The notes under the pieces: model-generated
What the model saw: the letters and a program-made list of their open reading frames with translations, nothing else
Told to the model about the DNA's origin: nothing
Databases searched by the model: none
Shown here: piece by piece, positions 21,655 to 31,429 of the stretch
Layout: each line of letters opens with the position of its first letter
Position numbering within the stretch: position 1 is the first letter of the stretch
Program-made: the position numbers and the translations under genes
Source of the DNA: Ryuthela nishihirai
Lineage: Eukaryota > Arthropoda > Arachnida > Araneae > Heptathelidae
Direction of reading: 5' to 3'
Assembly: GCA_038380435.1 (NCBI GenBank)
Contig: JAWZYU010000017.1
Span: forward strand, 26,346,483-26,410,482
Length of the DNA: 64,000 nt

Positions 21655-22496
21655 CTGTAAATATATTGAAATTTCAAATATAGAAATGCAAATTAAATCT
21701 CAAAATATATTATTTTTCTCACTATTGTTCATAAAAATATTAAAATAGCCAATAAATATTTAAGTTTAGTAAAAAATGGCACTGTTTTTGAAAGGAATAT
21801 ATTTTCTTTTTACATAAAATTCATTTCTTTTAGTTTATTTTTAGTGAAACAGCATACTTTTACTTTTGGGCAAAATGAACTCTTTTGAATACCATTTTTC
21901 ATATTGGTATTCAAAAATAATTGTAGTTTCATAGTTTGCACCCCCTCAAAATATTTCTGGTTTAGTTTGTCACATGGTAGACTTGTGGTTTCCCACTGAC
22001 ATATTTGGTTTTTTTTTAATATGTTGTTACATCTGTGTCATTTGTTGACAATATTTCATGCACACACATAAAATTATATTGATAACCACAAACTTCCCTA
22101 TGAAATGGTCAACTATAATAAATATGAAATGCATTTAGGATACTCAAACAGACGCTGTGGTGAATTTGTTAAAACAGGGTCCTATGTACAAAGGATCTCT
22201 TATATGTAGTTTAATTCTTAAATTCTTACATGTAGTTAACAATTTTTTTTAAAGTTCTTTCAAATCAAACATGGAAACTAACAAATTACATTGTGTAGAA
22301 TAACATGACCACCTTCTGTCAGTTAGTTACTTCAGAAAAAATTCTACAGCTCTTTAAATTTTCATATTCAGTAGAAATGATATATAATACATGACTTTAA
22401 GGGTTAATATTAATTTATAATACTGTTTATGCAAGCATGTATAGATCGGCATGCATAACTGTTGGGAAAAAAAATATCCGTAAAACTTTCCACCCT
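21655..22496. other. Syndecan intron, AT-rich
   Basis: No coding exon, RNA gene or repeat recognised. Confidence 0.45.
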
Positions 22497-22764
22497 ATCA
22501 CAGTCAGTAGGGAACACTGATGGGCTTGGAAAGGCTGCCATCCATTGGATGGGACATTAAGCAATGGCTCCGTGTGTGGGAGAGCCATACTTTGTGTACA
22601 TTAAAGAACATGCTGGATGGCTTTGACGGGAGGCTACCATCCATCTCCCATTAGCTGTCTGGTGAGTCACCTCCCCCTTAACATTCTCCAAGTCTTTGTG
22701 ACCTGGCCATTCAACCCATTGTGTGCAAAAAAGTATCACTCGGAGGTAAAACAACCCAGCCCAA
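22497..22764 (+). mobile_element. SINE-A copy without tRNA head, old
   Basis: Sense copy: AGTAGGGAACACTGATGGGC, GGAAAGGCTGCCATCC, AAAGAACATGCTGGATGGC, CTGACCTGGCCATT-like tail and GGTAAAACAACCCAGCCC. The head lies absent upstream of CAGTCAG. Confidence 0.82.
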
Positions 22765-22890
22765 CTGTAGGAAAAAGAGATTTTGGTTCAAGTGCAAAAA
22801 ACTGTCTTCTCTCAGAGTGCTGATATCTTTCTGATGTGGTCTCTCCTGCCTCACAGGTCTATTATATAATGTAGTGGCTATTATATAATG

Positions 22891-25800
22891 CCTGTAAATG
22901 GTAGCTAGGTAATCACAGGAAGGAGAGCTATGCACTAATCCCTTGTGATGATGCATTGAACTGGCCAAGCCTAGTACCTAATGTCTGACCCCGCCTTCTC
23001 GTGGTGCAGGCTGTTAATACCTTTCAAAAGAGATATTCTCTTGTGGAAGTCAATGGAAGGGGATGGCTGCCAGATTAGTGTGGCCTACTGATCTGGACAA
23101 CTATGGCAACTTTTCTTTTTTCTACCCTGCTAAGGAGTGGTTAACCACACAGAGTCCTGGTGCTGACCATACAAACCTACTGGACTGGACTGAAAAAAGA
23201 CTCTTGAGCTTGATTATGGATCCTGAATTTGCTGCACTGGTGGGCTTCTGTGGAGGGAAAATCTTCTGCTGTGTTTTCAGTTTTTGGGTTGACAGTTGCA
23301 ATGAATAGATTCACAGGATATGTTTTATCAACTGGTGGATAATCTTGAGCAGAGGTCATCGCAGGCACCTGAACTATTGCTTCTACTGGCATTGTCAAAT
23401 TCTACATTACAAGAAGTCTTCCACTGCAGATGGCTTCAGCCTTTAATGTGGTGGGGGAATGGGTCTTTGCTCCATGCCTGTGATTTGGGGCTCTTTGATA
23501 TTGTCAGCATTCCCTTTCTCAACAAACAGTTTCATTAAATATCCCACTAACCATTTTCTCTCCATAGGTAGTTGGAATGGGATGACTCTGCACAGAACTT
23601 ATTCTCTTGATGTCTTCACACAAGAATTCCACCATTATAATTTAGATATTCTTGGCTTGCAAGAGACCAGATGGATAGATTAAGGTCAGATTCTTAAAAA
23701 TAATCTTAAATTTCTCTCTACAGGGAGGGAAGATAATAAGCATCACCAAGGCATGGGTCAGCTTCTCAGCAGAAACATTAGTGATGATCTTCTAGGATAT
23801 GAGTGCATTAATGAAAGGTTTCTTTCAGCAAAATTTCAGACAAGCACTAATGACTTGAATGTTATCTGCTGCTGATGAGAAGGATAGGTTTTATGGACAA
23901 CTTCAGGATATCTTGAATTTTGTCAAGAAAGGAGATATTACCCTTGTTCTAGGTGACTTCAATGCCAAAGTTGGCATGACTCAGACCTTCGGGGAGGGGT
24001 GATGACCCTTTTGGTATTGGTAGCTGCAATGCACAATGTCTCCTACAGGTAAGTAAACTTAATGGTTTCAGAATAACTAACACTTATCATCCTCATTGGT
24101 GGCTTAACAGCAGATAACATTCAAATGGGCTAGTTCTGTTAGGAATACCAGATCATATAGTGAGCTGAAATTGAATCTGACAATTACCTTGTTAAAAGTG
24201 TCTTGCAACTTAAACTTAAGAAGTGTTGTGCTAAGATTAAAAAATGTACCTTTAATACTGAAGCTCTGAAAGATCCAGTTATAGCTAAAGCTTACCATGA
24301 TAGATTACTTAGTCATTATGACAGTCATGGTTTGCTTACTACTAAAGTTGAGGAAGAATAGGGCCGTTTTAAGCAGGCTTTTTTGGAAACTAACATTACT
24401 CTTTTAGGAAAAAAGGAGCAGAGAAGGCAGAATTACTTGAGTGATAAAGCACTTGCGCTTATTTCAGAAAGAAGGAACTGCAGGAATGTCCTTAATCAGT
24501 ACCCTACTAGTCCTAATAGAAAGCATTACAGGGAACTTAATAAATGTGTAAAGGATCAGTTAGCTGCTGATAAGGATCTTTGGCTTGATGGATTGGCTGA
24601 CAAAGCAAAGGAAGCAGTTAGACAACATAACAACCGAGAGCTGTACCACATAATTAATGTTTTGTGTAGTCAAAAACAGACAGGTATAGAAGGATTGAAG
24701 GATAAACAAAATAAAGTTATAGAAGGTAAGGATTCTGTCACGGCTAGGTGGGCTGAGCATTTGAGTGATGTTCTAAACAACGTGGTTAGTTCTACTCTCA
24801 TTGTTTGTAATAATTATAGATGCATTACTAGCTTTAATGTTGGCCCTATAACACAGTCTGAAGTTATTTTGGCTATTTATAAACTTAAACTACATAAATC
24901 CCCAGGGGTGGATGAAATTACTACAGAAATGCTTAGAGCTGGAAATGTTTCGGCTACCACATGGATGACTGAAATTTTGAATATCTTTTATGATAATGCC
25001 ATGATTCCTAAGGATTTTACCAGAGCTATTATTATCCTATTTTTTAAAAAAGGCGATTGTAGTTCTTGTGATAACTATAGGAGTATTGGCCTACTTTTTG
25101 TTCCAGGTAAAGTTCTTTGCATGATTATGCTTAATAGAATTAAGAATCTGGTTGACAGGAAATTGCACGATGAGATATGTGGATTCAGAAGTGGTAGGGG
25201 ATGTGTAGATCAGATATTTTCACTCAGACAGATTCTTGAGAAATGTTTAGAGTTTCAGAAACCTTTGGTTGTTAGCTTTGTTGATTTCAAAAAGGTTTTC
25301 GACTCTGTTGATCGACATAATTTGTGGTTGACTGTGAGATCATATGGAATACCAGACAAGTTAGTTAACATAATGAAAGTTCTCTACAACACTGAGTCAT
25401 GTGTGAGAGTTGGTAAGGCTTGTAGCAATTGGTTTAAGCATTGCTTCTGGTGTTCAACAAGGGTGCATTTTGTCTCCTTTTCTCTTTACTTTGATTATTA
25501 TTTTATGCAAAATGCACTGCAAGTTTGATTTAGATTATGCTGATGATTTAGGCCTTTTGGCAAATGATGATAAGATGAACTCTTTCATTCGAGTTGTTGA
25601 TGAGGTTTAGTTATAAACAGAAAGAAAACTAAAGTGATTAATTAAGGCTGTGATTCAGTTAATCAGAATGGTTGCAGTCTTGAACAGGTATCACAGTTTA
25701 ATTATCTTGGGAGCCATGTAACAGATACTGGTGATGTATGGCACAACAGTAACAGGGGAATAGGGATTGCCTCTGGGACTTTTAGGAATCTATGGAGAGT

Positions 25801-26298
25801 GTGGAGAAATAGGCATATACCTAAACACTAAAATTAGACTGTATAATAGTTTGGTTCTTTCTAAAGTTAGTTATGGTGGTGAAACTTGGACGCTTTGTAC
25901 ACAAGATAACAGGACTCTAGATGCTTTTGATTCTAGATGCTTATGCAGTATCTTGGGCATTAGCTGGCTCAACTTTGTAAGTAATGATGAGGTTAGGCAA
26001 AGGAGTTGGAAACCTCCTTTAAGCAGCATATTGTGCAGAGAGAGACTCTGTTGGTTTGGCCATGTTGCCTTTATGGATAATTATAGATTAGCGAATAAGG
26101 TTATGAACAGTGTGCCTAAAGGCCTCAGAAAGAGGGGGAGATATGGGATGTGGTAGGCAGACAATGTCAAACAGGACCTTATTAGAATTGGTGTGCAGTG
26201 GTCAGATGCAGCTCAGGACAGATATGCTTGGAGAACTAAATTGCACAATCTGGTTGGACCTCCATAGTCCATGGCTGCTTGAGGATGATGATAACAAT
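22891..26298 (+). mobile_element. RTE-like LINE copy 3, nearly full length
   Basis: Begins at CCTGTAAATGGTAGCTAGG, matching the 5' UTR of copy 1 (from about 756), and ends at TTGAGGATGATGATAACAATAA. About 3.4 kb. Just upstream CTATTATATAATG is present twice (22859-22871 and 22878-22890), but I see no matching 3' TSD. Located in the syndecan intron between exons at 21654 and 28715, antisense to the gene. Its central region is nearly identical to copy 1. Confidence 0.87.
23320..26270 (+). pseudogene. RTE-like LINE copy 3 endonuclease-RT, degraded
   Basis: The endonuclease is broken: SWNGMTLHRTYSLDVFTQE and LGLQETRWID at 23570-23680, then a stop. The RT is carried in the longest LINE frame of this family here (24383-25528, 381 codons): METNITLLGKKEQRR, SPGVDEITTEMLRAGN, IILFFKKGDCSSCDNYRSIG, CGFRSGRGCVDQIFSLRQIL, VVSFVDFKKVFDSVDRHN, GIPDKLVNIMKVLYN. 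The YADD box is in a second frame at 25530-25560 (DLDYADDLGLLAND) after a deletion. The tail domain is at 25767-26156 (VSYGGETWTLCTQDN, RCLCSILGISWLNF, RLCWFGHVAFMDN). About eight residue differences from copy 1 across the shared 245-residue block 2410-3147/24383-25117. Not functional. Confidence 0.86.
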
Positions 26299-26299
26299 A

Positions 26300-27425
26300 A
26301 TACTAAATCTATTTTCATTTTATCATGCAGTACAAAAATGTTATGCTAGTTAATATAGTACAATTTACATAAAACAGAAATGGGACACACTTAGTTAAAA
26401 ATTCAATTCAGAATTTGACAAGACTGAGCACCTTAATTAAATTACATTAAATTATAAACTTGTGGCAAATATCTATTGTATGACACACTAAACATTAAAA
26501 ATATTAATAAGGTAAGTAGTTAACAAACTACATTTGAATGCAGAATACTTCTCAGCTTCTTTTAAATTATTATGTAAATTATTCTAAACTTTCGCACCCT
26601 GAAAGGTTAGTGGTGCTTGTCCATAATTTGTTCTGCATAATGGTAATTCTAGGTCAAGTTGCTGTGGAAATTGATATTGTATTTTTTTTTTATCTATTAG
26701 CATAGAACATAAATAGCACAATATTTAATTTGTATAGATCAGGAAGTTGTAAAATTTTGGCTTTTTGAAACTTCTTTAGTTTGTTTATTAAAGTTCAGAT
26801 TATACAGAGTTCTGACGAATGTTTTTTGAAGATATAGTAGTTTATTAATATTCTGATTACTTGTGTTACCCCATATTAAAATGCAATAATGTAGATGAGG
26901 ATAAATAATGATTACACTAGCACATTCCTATTAAATTTCACTGGCAAGTGAAATATCTAAGTGAAAATTTGTTCCTTTTTAATATTAATTATTTAATATT
27001 TCCATTTGGAAACAGAGTACAAATTTATTTTAAAATATAGAAGTGTGATCATATTCTGCACTCTTTTTGTTTGGTGCATTGTAGCCTAAATTGCTGATGT
27101 ACCTTAAACCTCAAATATTCCAAACTCTAATTTAGCATCTTCTGTAATTTCAGATAACCTCTCTGTTATCACAGTTATGACTTTCACAACTGTGATAGCA
27201 TTTATAATTTTGATGAACTTTTAAATATCTTTGGGTCTGTGAAGAGGACTTACACAGGCTTTGTGTTTGTGCACGTATACAGAAAGTCAACATTATGTAT
27301 ATATAAATATTTAATAATAAAATTAAATGTATGTGATTATGCAATATAAATAATTGAAATAAACCTAAGGTTAAAAATTACATTTTTAAACAATGCTTAT
27401 TTTTTTTTAACCCATGGAGTAATTT
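26300..27425. other. Syndecan intron, AT-rich
   Basis: No gene or repeat recognised. Confidence 0.45.
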
Positions 27426-27429
27426 CTTT

Positions 27430-27645
27430 GCTACCTGGCCGAGTGGTTAGCGCGCTTGGCTACTGATCTAAGGGACCTGGGTTCGAGCCCCGGATAAGGC
27501 ATGGATGTATGTGTCGTTTTTCTGCTGAGGTCCTGCCATCCTCTCAGATCTCCTACTGTGGCATATAAACTGACAGGCTCCTGTCAGACCTCTGTGGCAA
27601 GCAGCTGCTTGAGGGGGTATTTATTTTTTATTTTTTATACTACTT
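27430..27645 (+). mobile_element. SINE-B copy, well preserved
   Basis: Best sense copy of SINE-B. Head CTACCTGGCCGAGTGGTTAG with GGGTTCGAGCCCC B box, then GGCATGGATGTATGTGTCG, TTTTTCTGCTGAGGTCCTGC, CTGACAGGCTCCTGTCAGAC and GGCAAGCAGCTGCTTGAGGG, ending in a T/A-rich tail. The internal Pol III A- and B-box-like segments are both recognisable. A clear TSD was not found. Confidence 0.82.
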
Positions 27646-27649
27646 CCAG

Positions 27650-28714
27650 TAGAAATAGTACCTAAATATATTTGACTTACAGATCCAACAAATTGGATGC
27701 ATAAAATGATCTTTAAAAGATAGTTGATGTTTGCTTTCTTGTCAAGGGTAAGAACTGCCCTAGATGAATAAAAACTATCTGTTTGTTAAATATTACAGAT
27801 TTCATAACTCTTTAAATATTAGATTAATATTATAGAAAATAGAGATTTAGACAGCTCTGACCAGGATCTTCAATTTACGTCTAATGACTTTTTTCCTGGA
27901 AAAAGCTTATTTTCAAAGTTAGGTAGACTTGAATGTGGCTATTCATTCACTTAACATGAAAGTGTCCGGACATTTTTTGCAATATAGTGTATGAGAATGC
28001 CTTTCTCTGCTCATATTTATTAGAGAAGCATAATGAAATCAGTGTTTGCTTTGTGGATCAGAAAATTCTTTTTGGTAAGGCTTCATATACTTACCCTCAA
28101 TGAGTTAGATAAATGTTAGGGTGTTTCCTCCAAGGAATGGTAGACAAAATAAACATGTCATAAAATTAAAAAGATGAAGACTACTGCATTAATAAACAGC
28201 AGCATCACTTCCCATTTTGCACATGCAAAGGGTTTTACATTTTGCCTCTCTTCTGCATTATCCAAAGGCAAAAAAAAATGTTTTGAGGATGTGAACTAGT
28301 GATGCCTACACTTTGGCAGCTGGAGGTCTATGCCACTGTCCAATACAACAAATGAAAAGCAATTAACAGGATATGTGATTAAGGAATATTTAGCTCCTCT
28401 ACAAAGTTTTCCAATGACAAAAAAAAGAGAGGGATTTACTTTATATCTCTAATGGACTTGTTAGAAATCAATTTTAATTTAAGATGTTGATACTACTTTA
28501 AGCATTGTAAATTTATTGGTGGAGAGATCCAACCATCCATAAAGTACAAGTTACTACTGCTCATGAATTCTTTTAAACATTGCATTTCATCCTTTATCAC
28601 AGTAGTAGAAGTATAAAGTCCAATCAGCAAAATAAGAAAAAATGAAAAGTAAATTCAAGCATTATATTATAAAAAACTGCTGCTTTTCTTGATGTACAAA
28701 TAATATATACTTAC
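27650..28714. other. Syndecan intron, AT-rich
   Basis: Nothing recognised up to the splice donor of exon 28715-28768. Confidence 0.45.
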
Positions 28715-28768
28715 TGGAGAATCATTAAGAAAGTATAATTCACTATCACCATGCTTTACATCTGAATC
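28715..28768 (-). CDS. Sdc: Syndecan internal exon, N-terminal ectodomain
   Basis: Short 54-nt minus-strand exon, exactly 18 codons, with acceptor TTCTTCCTCTAG before 28768 and donor CTCCA|GTAAGT after 28715. It reads DSDVKHGDSELYFLNDSP. Phase 0 on both sides matches the only open frame of the next exon at 21654. The DSELYFLNDS motif followed by IEGSAIYDEF resembles the vertebrate syndecan-2 N-terminal pattern (K-D-M-Y-L-D-N, then an acidic segment). The upstream signal-peptide exon, which must end in phase 0, was not recognised between here and the right edge and may lie outside the window. Confidence 0.72.
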
Positions 28769-28769
28769 C

Positions 28770-29788
28770 TAGAGGAAGAAAAAAAATATTCAAATCAGTT
28801 AAATAGGATTGCACTGCCTGGAATTAAATGCAACTAATCATATAAGAAAAGCTATGTATACTGTCATCATTGTAAATATTAATCACAGCTGTTTGAATTC
28901 TGTATGTTGACATGTTTTTTTTTTTCAGTAAAAAACAAACCAATTATCTTTAAACTAAATTAAAAAAGTATTAAGTGAATAAAATATATTTCCACAATAT
29001 CACTGAAATGATATGTACTAAATGCTAAAAAATTAATAAGACCCTCTATACACTGAAGAGATAAATTTGAGTATGTAAAATAGGATAAATGATGCAACAA
29101 CAGCTTTCAATGGAAACCAGTCTGGTAAGTTTATGACATCCAGTTCACAAATAACGCACTAATCATTTCAAGAAATAATAGAATGCACAACAGTGAAAAT
29201 CATAATAGTTTCCTGAAGTAAGTATTCAACATACGGAAATGTGAAAAAAATTCCTTATTCCGTCTCCAAGATATAAACACATTATCTCCTGGGTTATGCT
29301 CTATTGGAGGTGAACTGGTAGCTTTTTTTCACACTGCCAAATATTGAATTAAATTTACTTAGTATACACTTCACTTAGAGTTATTCTACACCACACTCAG
29401 GCTGTGGTTAAATCACCTACAGTCCCCTGGCTACAGCTCCTCTTTTGATATCAAAAATCATTTCTGCATTATTCAGGTGTCACCAGAAATCAAAGCTTTA
29501 TTGTCAATATATTTGGGAAAGCCAAAAAAAAAGAACTTTCATTGGGTAACTATATATTCAAACAGGGGAAAAAAGAGGGTGTTTTCATTGCTCAAACAAT
29601 ATCAATTTTTTTTATAAAGTTAACCTTTCCAGCACCAAGCCTAAAACAAATTGGAATGAGCCAAGCAGCCTAATTATTTTTGTACTTATTCAATAAAAAC
29701 AAAGTCACAACTGATCATGTTTTACAACAAATAAGAAAGTTAACACAACTTTTTGAACACTATTATGCTGTAGGTCAATGTGGGTATA
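28770..29788. other. Probable syndecan intron, AT-rich
   Basis: Upstream (minus-strand sense) of the first exon I can recognise. No signal-peptide exon seen. Confidence 0.4.
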
Positions 29789-30056
29789 GAGGAAAATTGT
29801 CTTGAGTTGGGTGTGATCTGAACTCACAACTCCTGATGATATATTCGGCGGCTGGTAGCTCAGTGGCCCGGAGCACCTGACATGTTATCAGGAGGTCTGG
29901 GTTCATATCCCACCCGGCTCAAGACAATGTTTCCTCTAAAATTAGAATCAACGTCAAAGTGTTGATTTATTAGTGGATGTTGAAGAATCGAGTTTATCTC
30001 ATTATTTGTCATATGTCAGGTACTCTGACTTCTGAGCTACTGGCTCTGATCAATTA
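29789..30056 (+). repeat. tRNA-cored mirror repeat, single diverged copy
   Basis: Same family as the array at 3836-5256. The direct unit has the tRNA-like core at 29849-29921 followed by CAAGACAATGTTTCCTCTAA and GAGTTTATCTCATTATTT. To its left, 29789-29840 is the reverse complement of the tRNA 3' half and following TTTTCCTCT. To its right, 30008-30056 is the reverse complement of the tRNA 5' half (CATATGTCAGGTACTCTGAC, TGAGCTACTGGC, TGATCA). The direct part breaks off at CATTATTT, the same point at which the array begins at 3848, so the boundaries recur. Confidence 0.75.
29849..29921 (+). other. tRNA-like segment, Thr(TGT)-like
   Basis: D stem GCTC/GAGC, anticodon stem CCTGA/TCAGG with loop CATGTTA, and acceptor CGGCTGG against CCGGCTC. 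The T arm is weakened (TGGG TTCATAT CCCA). Same loop with A at position 33 as in the array. Repeat-embedded and not likely an expressed tRNA. Confidence 0.55.
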
Positions 30057-30235
30057 TCTTCTGTTGTAGATGTTAAACCCTATCATTGTAGAATCAGTCA
30101 CTAGTGACTGCCTTATAACTTCAAGTGAATGATCTTTTACTGCATGTCTACTAAATATAAACATGAATAATTAACCTTAAAATATGTTTCAAAGCATATA
30201 TATTTAAACCAAATATTTAATGTTAAAAAAATTAT

Positions 30236-30966
30236 GTATTACTGTACAACTGAAATTTAAGCCCAGAGGAGTGCTTCACAATACCTTAGAGTCACAAATT
30301 CTTTGAACTGGTCTGTTCTTACATTAAGTTTCTAATGCTATCTTCTAACAGTAACCTTTTCCTCATAAAGGTGATGTAGAACAAAGAAACCATATTTACT
30401 GGTTCAGATTGGCGCAACTTCTTTCTGTTGATGATGTAAGCCCAAAAGTTGCTCACGATGTCAGGAGATGTCAGATTTATGCTGTTGTTGCACTTTTTCA
30501 GTTCTTAGTTGTTAATAGTGATAGCTTTAAGATGTTCGTACTCACTGACAATTTCTGTATACCAGTCTTTCACATTAAAGCATAGTGGTTGTGACAGGAC
30601 TAGTATACAGAAATTGTCAGCAAGCAGGAATGTCTTAAAGCTATCACTATTAACAACTAAGAACTGAAAAAGTGCAACAACAGCATAAATCTGACATCTC
30701 CTGACATCGTGAGCAACTGTTGGGCTTACATCATCAACAGAAAGAAGCTGCGCCAATCTGTACCTGTGCCAGCGGGTGTTCACTGTGATAAGATCTGAAC
30801 TGGTAAATATGTTTTTTTTGTTCTACATCACTTTTATGAGGAAAAGGTTACTGTTAGAAGATAGCATTAGAAACTTAATGTAAGAATAGACCAGTTCAAA
30901 GAATTTGTGACTCTAAGGTATTGTGAAGCGTACCTCTGGGCTTAAATTTCAGTTGTACAGTAATTA
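30236..30966. repeat. Long near-perfect inverted repeat (~330-bp arms)
   Basis: The left arm runs from about 30236 (ATTACTGTACAACTGAAATT) to 30562 (ACAATTTCTGTATAC). The right arm runs from 30603 back-reading to 30966. The centre is a 40-bp spacer. Similarity weakly continues outward (AATATTTAAT on both sides). The right arm carries about 35-45 extra bases (around 30760-30800) absent on the left. A 92-codon minus-strand frame (30505-30783) is a by-product I do not recognise. It could be a foldback element or an inverted duplication of unique sequence. Confidence 0.85.
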
Positions 30967-30999
30967 ATCATGGAATTAAATATTAGTTTATTACTGTGA

Positions 31000-31261
31000 G
31001 TTGTAAATTATTTTAAATTGTGTATTGTAATAAAAATGTATGCATTCATTTTTAGTCTGTTATTTAATAGTTTATAAATGTCTGAAAATATGGAGAAAGG
31101 TTGTGCAAAGATTGTTACCATTGAACAGTACATTAAGTCATTACCTCATTTGCAGGAGAAATACCCAATAAATGTTTATGGAAAAAATTTCGCCAACATA
31201 GGAGACTGGAACCTGCATTCTACCATTGTATTAATGTCTGCCTTTTATCTCCCTATACAAA
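31000..31261. other. AT-rich sequence, nothing recognised
   Basis: No gene or repeat recognised between the inverted repeat and the next SINE. Confidence 0.4.
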
Positions 31262-31428
31262 CCAAAGAACATGCTAGATGACTTTTATAGGGAGCTTCAA
31301 TCTCCTAATCATAGCAGTAGGTCCCCTTATTCTACTTAGCTCACAAACTTTTGGAGTCTTTGTAACCTGGTATTTAGCTTATTGTGTGCACAAAAGTACA
31401 ACTCGGAAGGAAACAACCCAAGAATGTT
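31262..31428 (+). mobile_element. SINE-A fragment, very old
   Basis: Sense fragment with recognisable AAAGAACATGCTAGATGACT, CAGTAGGTCCCC, GTAACCTGGTATTTAGC and a GAAACAACCCAA tail. Heavily mutated. Confidence 0.65.
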
Positions 31429-31429
31429 A

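Noticed and set aside
30505..30783. 92-codon minus-strand gene in the inverted repeat
   Set aside because: The same sequence in the other arm is disrupted, no domain is recognised, and it crosses the hairpin centre.
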